This document shows, piece by piece, positions 28,089 through 39,549 of a stretch of DNA of 64,000 nucleotides. The DNA is from Multifurca ochricompacta. Taxonomy: Eukaryota; Basidiomycota; Agaricomycetes; Russulales; Russulaceae. The stretch covers positions 124,001 to 188,000 of the forward strand of contig WTXG01000016.1 in the NCBI GenBank assembly GCA_022496185.1, read 5' to 3'. Below the pieces are notes generated by a model, which was not told the DNA's origin, did no database searches, and saw only the letters and a program-made list of their open reading frames with translations. How positions within the stretch are numbered: position 1 is the stretch's first letter; the number at the start of each line of letters is the position of its first letter. The translations under genes were made by a program, and so were the position numbers.

Positions 28089-29149
28089 ATGGTATGTACA
28101 TTTCATTGCTCTGTTCTGTTCTGACTCTAACATTCTAATCCACTTTGGAATACAGCCTCAGGTACTCCTTGAGATTTTTCATTAAATTATTTATCTGAAC
28201 GTCTCGTCAGAATGAGTATATCGAGGAGCATATCAAACGGCATGGTCGGCGATTAGATTATTATGAACGCAAGTACGTATTTCATCCCTTTTACCCCCCT
28301 TTCCCGGCTCACCTTGTACAGACGAAAGCGCGAAGCTCGCTCAGTCCATCGGCAGTCTGCCGTTGCGCAAAAAGCCTTTGGTCTCAAGGCTAAACTACTG
28401 CATGCAAAACGACATGCGGAGAAGGTGCAACTCAAGAAGACCCTCAAAGCTCACGACGAGCGTAACGTCAAGCAAAAAGATTCCTCTGATGTACCTGAAG
28501 GAGCTCTCCCCACTTTCTTGCTTGATCGTGAAAGCCAGAAGGACGCCAAGGCATTGTCCACTGCGATCAAGCAAAAGAGAAAGGAGAAGGCGGCAAAATA
28601 TGCTGTTCCACTACCCAAAGTTCGCGGTATCGCGGAGGATGAGATGTTCAAGGTTATGCGAACTGGAAAGAGTAAAAAGAAGTCATGGAAACGCATGGTC
28701 ACGAAGGCTACCTTCGTCGGGGAGGGTTTCACTCGTAAACCTGTCAAAATGGAACGTTTTGTAAGGCCAATGGCTTTGCGATATAAGAAAGCTAATGTTA
28801 CACATCGTGCGTTCCCACTCTTCAACCTCCCCCTGTACAGTACCTCCCCAGCTTTTATTAACATCCGCGCAGCCGACCTCAAGGCGACATTCCAACTCCA
28901 AATTTTAGGCGTCAAGAAAAACCCTCAGTCACCGATGTACACGCAACTTGGAGTTCTTACAAAAGGGACCGTTATTGAAGTCAATGTGTCGGAACTTGGA
29001 ATGGTCACGGCTGGTGGCAAAGTCGTGTTTGGCAAGTATGCGCAAGTCACGAACAACCCTGAAAATGACGGATGTATCAACGCTGTCCTCCGTGCGTCTT
29101 ACTGGGCTCCCTTAATTCCCCTTTTACTAATAATGATACAGTTGTCTGA
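28089..29149 (+). CDS. NSA2: Ribosome biogenesis protein NSA2
   Basis: Nucleolar factor of pre-60S maturation, related to eS8. The assembled protein starts [20 protein letters not shown] and has the family motifs [67 protein letters not shown] and the C-terminal GCINAVLLV. Length 260, as in yeast (261). The first coding exon is only the ATG (28089-28091) and the second is the 6-nt CCTCAG (28156-28161). Introns 28092-28155, 28162-28210, 28273-28321, 28807-28872, 29092-29141. The last intron must be removed to give the conserved LLV end; intron 28807-28872 is 66 nt and open, so its retention would insert 22 residues. Confidence 0.95.
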
Positions 29150-29248
29150 CCTTATTCATGACATTTTCCCGATACCATGTATTTGTATTCTACTTATACA
29201 ACCTGCGCACTGTCACTTCTGATATAAGTAGAGCTTGTAGCCATTAAG

Positions 29249-29262
29249 ACCCTAACCCTAAA
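29249..29262. promoter_or_regulatory. Telomere-like ACCCTAACCCTAAA motif
   Basis: Two CCCTAA units 31 bases upstream of the PRKRIP1-like ATG. Telo-box motifs are known in promoters of ribosome-related genes in plants and fungi; its role here is inference. Confidence 0.35.
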
Positions 29263-29292
29263 TCTGGTTCACTTTTCAAACTTTACGCCATC

Positions 29293-30024
29293 ATGTCCCA
29301 TTCTCCATCGCCTGCACCGACGGCTACCTTAGAAGGGTCCTCCTCGACTCGACATGCTCGAAATGCTCTCGACAAGCAACGTCAGCAACTCGAGCGTTTG
29401 CTTAAAGATCCTGCAAAGCCAGCACCAATTCCCCCGCCCCCAAAAGACAAGGCTCAGCGCCCACCTCGTGACATGATGAAGAATGTGCAAGGTTCAAGTG
29501 CGGGCGCGGGAAGTGGCGAGTTTCATGTCTACAAAGCAAGTCGGAGACGTGAGTATGAACGGCTGAAAGCGATCAACGACATCTCACAAAAGGTAAGCCT
29601 TTACAAGCCACGACTTGTAATGGATGATTCTCATCCTATTCCAACAGGAAACTGTGAGACATGACTTTGAAGAAAGAAAGAGACAACGTGAGGAGGAAGC
29701 TCAAGCTAAGACCGAAAGAAACCGTGCAAGGCGGCAGAAGAAGAAGCAGCGTGCAAAAGGCGCCAAACCCGCGGATGCGGAGGGCAAGCTGCTGGCACCA
29801 GCGAGGAGCAAGTCCTTAAGAAACGCAGAATAGTAAATGGGAAGGAACTCGTGTTTAGGAAGCCGGGGGAGGAGAGCGACGGAGATGGCGACGAAGGTGA
29901 TGATGGCAATGAAGATGCAACCGGACCACGACCCGCACAAGCAGGGGATGAAGAGGGTTCTCCCTCACCGCCCACCATGTCCGTTGCAGAGACTCCTTCC
30001 ATCATAATTCACGAGGATGACTGA
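29293..30024 (+). CDS. PRKRIP1-like (DUF1168) nuclear protein, one frame break
   Basis: PRKRIP1 is a small highly charged spliceosome-associated protein. Visible: RHARNALDKQRQQLERLLKD, then SGEFHVYKASRRREYERL, and a long basic helix RHDFEERKRQREEEAQAKTE with RNRARRQKKKQRAKG, the family order. One intron 29593-29647. At 29782-29784 (a GGG run) the frame must shift by one base: the other frame continues EEQVLKKRRIVNGKELVFRK, then an acidic Asp/Glu tail ending IIIHEDD at 30024. Spliced length is one base short of 3n, giving ~225 residues if a base is missing. In the uncorrected frame translation stops at 29833. Confidence 0.8.
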
Positions 30025-30824
30025 CCATTGGTGATCGCCGCATTCTCATGATGTGCGCTGGCAGTCTTGGTACTTCCGTGACCCTTCACCGTGGTATTTA
30101 CCGTCAGACGCAAATCAGGTTCTTCATGTATGACTATAGCTAGTCTATGACCTAGCACTACCCGTTTTTCCGGCTGCTCTGGCTACATTCGTTCCGTTGT
30201 ATCACGGGGAAACCCCCAGTACCCCATCGTCCAGTGTAGTGTTCATCTGGTAAGGAAGCAAGCTATCAACGTCGATTCTGAGAAAGGAGATCTTTGGCTG
30301 CCGCCGAGCAAAACTCCTCGTCTTACAGTGATGCGCAACATCGTGTCTGTTCTCAATGCTAGGACATATTGCAAGGTTCTGGATATTCCTCATTCCCAGT
30401 TGGGCGTAGCATCACCGTAATTTCCAGCTGGAACGACCAACTTGGTAAAGTAAAGTCTAGGCGCCTCTCTATTTCTCAGAGACGTCACTTTTTGCTAACA
30501 AGCCGGGACCTCGTTTTGAAGGATGATGACGCACAACCCATCCTGAAGGGCAGGGTCCAGTCAAACCTTCATAGACAGAGCACACGCCTTTTGTTCATAC
30601 ATATCGAAATAATGATGAGTGAGTTTAATGACACCATTCACGCAACCTCGCTCTGAACCTTCGTCGAATGTCACCTCAGCCTATTTAACTTACGATGCGA
30701 TGCGAAACTTCACCTGGAAAACATGCAGCCCGACCGCCGTGGAACTGATCCTCTGTCGGTAACACGTGACGCCGTGATTAATTTCAGCAATCGTGTTGTG
30801 TATATGTGTGCACATATCATATCC
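30025..30824. other. Intergenic region upstream of RMT2
   Basis: About 800 bases. An open run of ~64 codons exists on both strands around 30202-30420 but neither is recognisable. A CACGTG at 30763-30768 lies 57 bases upstream of the RMT2 start and may be a promoter E-box. Confidence 0.4.
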
Positions 30825-32395
30825 ATGACTACATCCAGTGGTGATTGCGAAAAGCCCATACAAGGCGATACTGACCACAAAGACATCGAGGCGGATTATG
30901 TCGAAGCTGACGAAGACGAAATCGCCACACTTGGCCGCGCACTGATCGATGCCATTCTCGAGTATGCACCAATGGAAGATGTGCAAGGATTATTGGATAA
31001 GGACGCGCCACTTTGGTATCAGGACGAGGATGGATGGTCTGCGCTGCACGCCGCTGCGAGCGTCGAAGATGCTGATCTCGTCAGAAAACTTCTTCAACGG
31101 GGAGCTCTGTGGAATTCCGGTGAGGCCTATTTCTCGCTGATCTCCACGGGCGCACAATTTAATTGGCGATCTGCCAGCGGATAATGCTGGAAACACGGCG
31201 GGTGACATTGCTCTCTCTCTCAACGACGGGGAGAGCTATCTCGCCATCCGCGATGCGGGCATCCGCTCTGGTATGTGTGTATCCTTCCTTTGACTTTTTG
31301 TTTTTTTTTCTGGTATTGCTTTCTTCCACGTTACCTGCTTACTGTCTCTTGGTACCGTCAAACTTGGAATATGTAGAAATCATCCTTCAGTTACTTGCCT
31401 CTCGTGACGCAGAACCCCATGGACTTGTGCTTAAGGAAGAGGACGACACTGCTTTGGGTTCCACAGACAATTTTTTATCTTCACATCTCCGATATACGAT
31501 CGATGCGCACGGACAAGATATTTGCCTACTACAGGTTGGGGATGCCGAAATAGGTGTCATGATGGGCTGGGAAAGCGGGATCAGTGCGTTACTTTTTCTT
31601 GACGCCAGGTCCGTTGCACGCTGAAGGGCGGTAGTATCTTAAGTGCAAGAAACGGTGAGAAAGATGTGCGAAGATCATCCGAGCGCAGAGGCAGGGCTGA
31701 GAGTTCTGAACGTTGGTTTTGGTCTGGGCATTGTGAGTGCCCGTACGTTGTCTGGGTATCGTATCATCAGACTTACTCTCGTGCACTCAGATCGATTCAT
31801 ACTTCCAGGCATTACCCGTTCCTCCTTCAACACACGTTATCATCGAACCTCACCCAGATGTTTTGAAGTACATGCGCGAGCAAGGATGGTATGACAAAAA
31901 GGGGGTCGTTATCCTCGAGGGAAAATGGCAGGACATTGTGGGTACCCAAAAACTCGAAGATATGGTATTCGACGTCGTGTATACGGACACGTTTTCCGAG
32001 GAATACGAAGGTGGGATTTGAAAACTACACTGTCGCACGTGTCTACACTTCATGATCGTTGCTTCCCAGATTTACGTCTGTTTTTCGGCCATGTTCCTAA
32101 TCTACTTGCCGGACCAGATGCCCGATTCAGCTTTTTCAACGGTTTGGGAGCAATTAGTATGTCTGTCTCATCTTCAATATATCACGACGAGGTTTCTGAA
32201 ACACTTCTAGATGCGCTTTTCTATGATGTGTATACGCACTTGGCGGAGCTTCATCTGGCGGAACTTGGTATTGATGTAGATTGGGAGGATGTCGACGTTG
32301 CGGTGCAGGAGGTGGCGAAGTGGAATAATACTCGCGAATATTTCACTATGAGGTTGTATAGACTTCCTGTTGGAAGGATCAGAAATACAATGTAA
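30825..32395 (+). CDS. RMT2: Protein arginine N-methyltransferase 2 (delta-N type)
   Basis: Rmt2 methylates the internal delta nitrogen of arginine in ribosomal protein Rpl12 using S-adenosylmethionine. The N-terminus holds ankyrin-like units (DEDGWSALHAAASVEDADLV, DNAGNTAGDIAL). The methyltransferase part has VLNVGFGLGIIDSYFQ (SAM motif I), HVIIEPHPDVLKYM, YDKKGVVILEGKWQD and VYTDTFSEEYEDLRLFFGHV. Introns 31120-31177, 31271-31376, 31584-31643, 31733-31790, 32011-32069, 32157-32210 are in phase; 391 residues (yeast 412). I chose MTTSS at 30825; an upstream in-frame ATG at 30723 would add 34 non-conserved residues. Confidence 0.93.
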
Positions 32396-32705
32396 GAACT
32401 CAATACCCTGGTCCGTAGTCGGTGGTGGTGGTCCGTTGTGATCCGGTACCTACGTCGGCGTCGGCTGACGCCGTGACTACGACCAACAAACGTCGAGCGA
32501 ATGTATCCACACCGCGGCCACACCTCTTCTCTCTTTTTTTATTCTCTTCCTTACTCACTCACAGTTACAGACTGGTCTCTGTATCAACACTTCCCGGCTG
32601 GGCCGATTTCACTTCACTTTTCCAAAAAAACTAACTGCTGGCCTGTTGTATTTCATTTAAGTTTACTTCCCCAAACTCAAAACTCTCACCTTCGGTCACT
32701 GCAAG
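32396..32705. promoter_or_regulatory. Spacer/promoter before orphan membrane protein
   Basis: 310 bases, pyrimidine-rich toward the downstream ATG, no coding frame supported. Confidence 0.4.
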
Positions 32706-33734
32706 ATGAGCATATCCGTTATCTCTTCGCGGTACCCTGGTCAAGTTGTCTTAGTTAGTCCTGGTCTGAAAGATATAGCCTCAGGACCAGACCTAATAAT
32801 ATATTTCCAGCACCTTGACCGCAAGAATCCAACGCCTACCCTACCCTATGAGTTGCACGACCACGTCAGTACTCTTTTCACCACCGTAACCTTGTTCTGA
32901 CGACAATATGTCCCCAGGTCAGTGCTGATGCGTGGGCGATGCGGATACCGCAATTAGTTCGCCTGGGAAGCCGCTATAATTACCCCGTGTTGGAGCTTGC
33001 CTGGCTGGTACTCATGTTTATGTAAGAGGGCCCGCACTGTTCGTCGTCGTGTGCTGATCCTCACTTTGATCTTCACAGTGCTTCATTCGCGGTACCTGCT
33101 GGACTGCACTATCTCATTTTGCACTCGTTGGAGAAGAAAATGAGTCATTCGGACGCGTTCTACCAGACCCGTTTCATCTCCTTCGCCATCGGGATTGGTG
33201 TTACTTTAGTGTTCGCTGTACCTTTGATTGTATGGAAAAGTGTAGGTCAAGCACGTGCAACCAAACTTGTCAAACGATGGGAGGCAGAAGATGCGCGCCT
33301 GCGCTCGCCGGGGGCGTTTGTACCAGTCTGGACGGTGAAGATATCGAGTTCGCTCACATCCTTCACGGTAAGTACACGGCAAAGCCCATCGTCAAAGGGG
33401 TCTGATGATCGCGTTATCATTAGCGTCTAACAATTACAACCCCCTACGTGCATATGCAATCATACTTCCACCCGGCCGCGTATATGCCCTCGGTATAGCG
33501 CCTTCTCGTTCATGCGCAATCGGTCATACTGATTGATAACAGTGGATCAATGGCCCCATCGACCCTGGCGCCAGTAATGGCTTCCATGCAGCCAAGGAGG
33601 GTTCCCAGAAACCAGCCATGTATGGCGAAGTCCCGTTGTACGGAAATTACAATGGGGGTTCCGGTGACGCACTCCCCCAGTATAACGGCGATGGCGCGCG
33701 ACCCTACTCAGACGAAAAGAAAGTCAAAGTTTAA
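32706..33734 (+). CDS. Orphan protein with two transmembrane segments
   Basis: Not recognised. Five exons splice in phase (introns 32865-32917, 33022-33078, 33368-33423, 33493-33542) to 270 residues. A soluble N-terminus (~70 residues) precedes two hydrophobic stretches, LELAWLVLMFIASFAVPAGL and FISFAIGIGVTLVFAVPLIV, then a charged helix (ARATKLVKRWEAEDARL) and a Gly/Asn/Tyr-rich tail ending EKKVKV. The ATG at 32706 is the first in frame. The exon 33424-33492 is short; skipping it (69 nt) would also keep frame. Function unknown. Confidence 0.65.
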
Positions 33735-34668
33735 CCTAGCGGGTGTGGAGGTTTCTTGGACGTTCTTGGCGTGCGATTCGCGGCGTGCATTCTTTTGGCT
33801 TGGGACCTCCTTCAAGCATAGGAGTGTGCTTGGTCCACATGTAATGCCTCGTTATAGACAGGTTTGTTGTCAATAGGAGAGATTTCAAGAACGGTGTCCG
33901 ATGTCCGTGGAAGTGCCGAGCATGACCATGACTTCCATTTACCTGACCCATTGCGATGGTCCATCATCACAAGAAACCTCCAGCACACGTTTACAACGGG
34001 TCTTCGTGTTTAGGGACCAGAAAGAAACGATATCAAGATGAGTATATCCGCTCACACGTCGAGCACGGTGAAGTCCAATGCGAGCGCGGGTATACGCCGT
34101 TACCTTTCTCAGTGTTTCGACGCATGGCTGAACGAATCTGTACCGCTTGAAATTGATCTAGGGCCAATCAATGTGCCCGCTACGACAATTGAATAGGATA
34201 TAGGCGAAATATGCTCAGTCAGTAATTGAAGAGGCGACTCGGTGGAATGCAGTCTAACATAATTCATTCTCAATATGATATGCAGCTGCTCGAGTCGCGC
34301 AGCATCATCTAGGGAAGATTATCATGATATCCATAATATCTAACCCCGAATCAAAAAGAAATGATTTAAAAAAGGGCTTCGTTGATGGCCGCTAAGCGTG
34401 GAGAGTCTTGGCAAGTAGGTCACTTTCGAGGCAGCATCGAGGAAAGCGGTGATTTCCGGGGGAGGGGGAGGGGGGATAACATTAGGATGTCGGGTGTTTT
34501 ATATGTTATTGAATGAATTGAGGTTGAAGAGGGTTGAAGCCTGAAGCCTGCGCCTGCACTGCTTGTAGATTGTAGGTCAGGTGTCGGGTCTCATATCACG
34601 CGATGCGACCTTTAGCTGTGCTGTGGCTGATTGGGGCTTGACACCCCTCACTCTCCTCCTCAGATCAG
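33735..34668. other. Intergenic region before BET5
   Basis: About 930 bases with no supported gene; contains a purine-rich G-run patch near 34459-34478. Several short open frames on both strands look random. Confidence 0.45.
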
Positions 34669-35487
34669 ATGACGATATACTGCCTTTACATCTTTGACCG
34701 GTGCGCATATGTTTTCTCCATGTACGCCCTACATACTCCCCTCATCTCACAACCAGACATTGCAACTGCGTCTATTACCACGACTGGCATCGCACCAAGC
34801 GTCCGAGGCGTGCAGACGAGGGCGGTGGACTTCTCCTTGGCGTCTCGCACGCCATCTCACCTCTTCCATCCTCAGCGCCGAATTCTACACCCGAAACCCC
34901 CTTCACTAGCCCGCGCAATACCCTCTCCACGGGCTCCGGCGTTCTCGTCGCCTACAGCGGCGATTCCATTCAGTCCCAACAAAGCACGGCTCAATCCGCA
35001 CTGCCGCTCTTACAAACCCAGGGAGCTGGTGCTCCTTCCGTAGTCACCCCTAGTACCTCCAGCCCCGGTCTACCTTTCGACGAAGAGGCTAAACTGGTCT
35101 ACGGCGTCATTCTTCCTTGCGCAACATGATCAAGCGTTTATCCGGCAGGTACGTCCTCACCTCAGTTTGAGACAACCATCAACTTCTTTAACTCACCCTC
35201 CTCCCGTTCATTCACCATGCAGGGATGAGTCATTTGTCAGCTACCGCACGTCTACCTACAAACTACACCTTTTCGAAACAGTCTCAGGTTACCGTTTCGT
35301 CATGCTGAGTGATCCCAACGCCGAATCATTGCGCTTCGTCATGCGCTCCATCTACACTGGCCCTTTCCTGGAGTACGTCGTCCGGAATCCCCTAGCCCTT
35401 ATGGACTCGCGAGAGCGAGGTATAGATAACGAGTACTTCCGTGCGAGTGTCGACCGTCTCATCCGCGGTTTATCCGTCTTTCAGTAA
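34669..35487 (+). CDS. BET5: TRAPP complex subunit Bet5/TRAPPC1, one frame break
   Basis: Core longin-fold subunit of the TRAPP tethering complexes that activate Ypt1/Rab1. Seen: MTIYCLYIFDRHCNCVYYHD, a fungal-specific Ser/Thr-rich insertion (~90 residues), DEEAKLVYGVIL, then SLRNMIKRLSGRDESFVSYR, TSTYKLHLFETVSGYRFVML, and SLRFVMRSIYTGPFLEYVVR. Introns 34701-34756 and 35149-35222. Near 35111-35116 (TCTTCC) the frame breaks: VIL must continue SLRNM in the next frame, best explained by one missing T. Spliced length is one base short of 3n (expected ~229 residues). As given, translation would stop at the TGA of CGCAACATGA, 35127-35129. Confidence 0.9.
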
Positions 35488-35616
35488 TGAGCTTCAATTT
35501 CTAGAGGGGCGCACATCTCCTATCCATATAATACAGACTTCCAGTGCATGCAAAGCAAGAACACAAAACGCGTGCAAATGTAGTGGTCCACTCCATCCAT
35601 ATCAAAGGCAGCTAAA

Positions 35617-38600
35617 TCAGGCCTCCACCCCACCAACCCCCGTGTTGGCAAGTTGCTTGCGCAGCGTACTCATCAACGATGTCTTCATTTTACGCTCCAA
35701 GTCCTCCCCGGCCTGTTCACTACCATCCCCAGCGACTGCCATATCTAGCGCGAGCTTCGTCTGCCCGAGACGCAGCATGTCTTCCTCGATAGAATTACGG
35801 GTAATCAATTTCACGACGTCAACGTCGCGCTTCTGCCCAATGCGATATGCGCGATCCTGCGCTTGCTTGTCATTATGCGGGTTAAAGTCCTGGTCGAAGC
35901 TTTTAAAGGTTTCAGATACATATGTCGGAGTGCATGCGTAAATAGATATCAACGGACAGGATGACAACGCTTGCTGCGGTCAGATTGATCCCCATGCCAC
36001 CTGCCTTTGTCGACAAGAGAAAGCATGGGATTGACTCGTTCTCATTGAACTCATCGACCAAGGACTGTCGAACATCCACAGCTGTTGCGCCGGTTAACAG
36101 CAGGTACTTGATTTTTTGTATTTTGAAAACAGCTTGCAAAATATCCAGAATTTGGGTAAACTACAAACCAGCTATGGGTGCCCTTGAGAGACGGAGCCAT
36201 GATCGGTGTACGCTCACCTGCGAGAATATTAACATCCGCCGGCCCTCGGCCCGGTAGTCCTTCAATAACCGTAGAAGTGTTTGAACCTTGCCTGCCTGCA
36301 GGTAGCAATTCTCGTCTTGCAAGAACACTTGAGTCGACTGGGGGGGGTGTCAATAATCACCTAATCCCAGTGTCATCCTACGTACCAGGTAGCTCCCCAG
36401 AAACACCTGGAGTTCGGCATCTGTCATGACTTCCATGTCCTCCTTGACATATTCTGCCACTGCACCGCGCTTCTTGAAATCGGCCTCCTTTAACAGCGCT
36501 TTCGTTACAGCGTCGAGGGTCTTGTCCGTATATTGCTTCCGGAACAACATAGGGTGTGACGCAGCCTTGCGGAGGTCCATTAGGACGTTCGAACTGTTCT
36601 CGAGGTATAGCTTCTCCTTTGTCCGTGGGGTCTTGTGTTTCTTCAACGGTTTTCCCTTGCCGTTTATAGGAGGTGTTGAGGTTCCCGTGTCGATGCTTCA
36701 GACTCAAGATCGAAGATAGTTTTGCGGGAGCGATTGAGTGCATCGTTGTATATAGAGCGCTGTTGGGGGGTCATTTCGCACCATTCTATTCGCTCGATCT
36801 TCTTGGGTAAGTCTTTCAGCACCTAGGAAGTCATCGCATGAGGGTTGCTGAAGTGGTCGCGGTCAAGTAGCACGCACCTGGTCCTTTCTCCGGCGTAAGA
36901 CAAAAGGAGTCATCATCTTCTTTGCACGGGAAACACGCTCCTGCGCGAGCAACGTGACCTTGGAATCGCCCTTGGCTTTGAACACAGCCCTCAGTGATTC
37001 CAAAGAGTCTTCCAACAAGTCGGGCAAGATAAAGTTCATGAGGGACTGCACCCGTGATAACTATCAAAAAAAAAAACGAAAGATAAGGGTCATTCGGCTA
37101 ACATACCACCAATTCCTGTAAGTTGTTTTGTAATGGCGTTCCTGTAAGCAGTAGACGCCATCCAGACTTGTTGCGCATCAGGGCCTGGTACCGTTGTGAA
37201 TCAAAATTTTTCAAGATATGTCCTTCGTCGAAGACACAAGTCTGTCAGACACAACAAATCAGCAAAATTTCGGCGAATGAACCTTGTTACTCACATCCCA
37301 TTCGATTTTCCTGAGAAATTTGCGGTCCTTGTCGTCCCCTGTAGCCAAATTATATGTAGTAATGAGGACCTCCCATGCTGCCGAACGGCTTCTGAGGGTC
37401 TCGAGCAGGGTCTGCCTCAAGGAAGGTCGGTCGTCCTTGCTCCCGTAATATGTCTGGACGGAGATAGACGGCGCGAAGTGTGCAAACTCGCGAACCCAGT
37501 TCTCCAATGTTGAGGAGCTACATAACAAGAGATATCACATGAACAGGTGTTCACAATGTCCCAAGAAGCTTCAACACTTACGGGACAACAATAAGATGCG
37601 GACCCTTTTTGCCGCTGTCCTTGAGATGAGCGAAGAAGCTGATGACCTGGACAGTTTTTCCCAGGCCTTGGGTTGTGGTGAGCGGTGACATGATAATTGA
37701 AAAGCGGACAGCGCACCCATTTCATCGGCCAATATGCAACTCCTGCCCTTTCTGTACAAAAGCCGGAGCCAGTTGATGCCAAGAAGTTGGTAACCCTTGA
37801 GCTGAACGTTCTTCGAAAGAGACTTCGGCTGTTCGGTGAGGAAATCTTTTAGGGTACATTCGTTGGCTGGGGCTACCAGACCAAGAGCGCCATTTCCGTC
37901 CTCACTTTCGCCTGTAGCCTTTTCCTTGCCTTTTCGTGTGTCTTGGGACCATGACGCAATGCAACGTTGAGTTGCCCACCAATGCGCTCGCATTGTGCGA
38001 GGACGTCATCCACTGCGCCGTATCCGCGGAAGATTTCCACGCAGTCGTCGAACATGCGCAGCTGATGCCTTTTGGCGTCCCCCCCTTCTTCTTACCTTGC
38101 TGACCAAGTTTCTCTCTGAGATAGCCAACGGAGCCAAAGGGCCGTAGTTCGATAATTCCTCGTGCTTGTTCTAGCGTGCAGCCTGTACAGGAGTAAATTC
38201 TACAAATGCGTCAAATGTTTGGCAAGGCGCACCTGTTAGTTCTTGCAAGCCTTCAGCACTTGTAGTGTTGAAATAAGCAAGAGCACGACGCTCATATGAG
38301 GAGGGGGCTTCTTCTGCTTGCTGCTTGCCACGACTCGAGCCCTCGTCCGATTCGGACTTCCCGTGGTCGTCGTCGTCAGATTCTGTGATAAGCTTCGGCC
38401 GCTTAATACGCCGGGGTACAACCGCTGGCGACGTTGGTGACTGCTGCACTGAAACATCGGTAACAATTGAAGTTTGTGCGGGGGGTGGCGTCGAGCTTCG
38501 GGGTGCCAAGTTGGTTCGCGCGGCATAAATCATAGACTTTTTACCCTTTTCTTTCACAGCGGCACGCTCTGCATGTCGCGCATCTTCCAGTTCCTTGACT

Positions 38601-39549
38601 CGCCCAGTGGCAGGTGACACGGCCGGCGAAGGAACGCTGGGAGCTGGTGGCGGCGTCGGCCGATACGAGAAAGACGGATCGAGAAGAAGTGCTGTCGCTG
38701 CGCGAACATCGCGTCCTCCTTGTCGCCATGCCGCACGCACCTTCCCTTCCTCAAATTGAGGAAAGGAAATCCGGAATGGGAGGAACCCGGGCCCATCATC
38801 TACAACCTCGGCCGTACTGCGGCCTGATGGGCGCGCACCACGCACAATGCGGGAGGAATTGGTGCTTATATCTAGAACTGACTCATCTGAGGACGTGGAC
38901 GCGTTGTTGTCCGAGTGACAGTCGGCGCGCGACGTTGGCCAGGCTTCTGCACGATCGGTGAGTCTGGAATGTTGAACAGGTCCAGCGAGTCGTCCGAAAA
39001 CGGCGGACGCGTGCGCTTGCGTGGTGGAGCATCAGAGGCATCATCATCCGCACGGGGATGAACTGCGCCGACAATCGAATGGGAAGAAGACGCGCCGGAG
39101 GTTTGGTTCCGTTGGTGAAGCTACTGGATACCGAGAGGGCATCGGGAGCAAACGTACGGCTTACATACGAAAGAGCGGGAACAGGTTCATTGTGCTGTAT
39201 GAAATGGTTTTGTGCGGTGGCAGACGCGGCTGATGGGGGACTAGAACTTGGAACAAGAACAGTTCCGTTTGGTTTAGGGGGAGGTGCGAAGAAGCGGGAT
39301 GATATCCGGGCTGTCGCGTCACGCGACTGTGCTGGCATCGACCTTGGCTCTGACGAGCTAACTGACAACGCTGATAGACGAGTGGATGATACTTGGGACA
39401 TTCCCGATGCTTTCTGCTTCTTTTTGAACCTGAGTTGGTCTAAAGCAGCATTCTGCGAACAGCCGCCGGCAGGATGAGAAAATATGAATTCACGAGAAAT
39501 TTGACAAATGACAAACCCTCTTAGCGGCTGCATCCTGTCCGAGAGACAT
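35617..39549 (-). CDS. FUN30: FUN30/SMARCAD1-type SNF2 chromatin remodeller, frame breaks
   Basis: SNF2-family ATPase acting in heterochromatin, silencing and DNA-end resection. Exon 1 (39517-39549) encodes [12 protein letters not shown] disordered Ser/Pro N-terminus is followed by a CUE-like segment ([20 protein letters not shown]), [19 protein letters not shown], the helicase core with DEMG/LGKT (motif I split by an intron), DEGH (motif II), [16 protein letters not shown], and the C-terminal lobe [19 protein letters not shown] and [24 protein letters not shown] rather than DEAH is typical of the Fun30 group. About ten short introns. One-base breaks near 39104, 38915, 37955 and 36695, all in the missing-base direction; the first two are in low-complexity sequence and less certain. 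Convergent with BET5 (129 bp). Confidence 0.92.

Noticed and set aside
30202..30420. Open frames on both strands in the RMT2 upstream region
   Set aside because: Mutually exclusive, short, unrecognised, and without supporting splice structure.
38075..38092. Apparent frame shift in FUN30 at a poly-C run
   Set aside because: Recounting gave seven C, which keeps the frame intact into [12 protein letters not shown].
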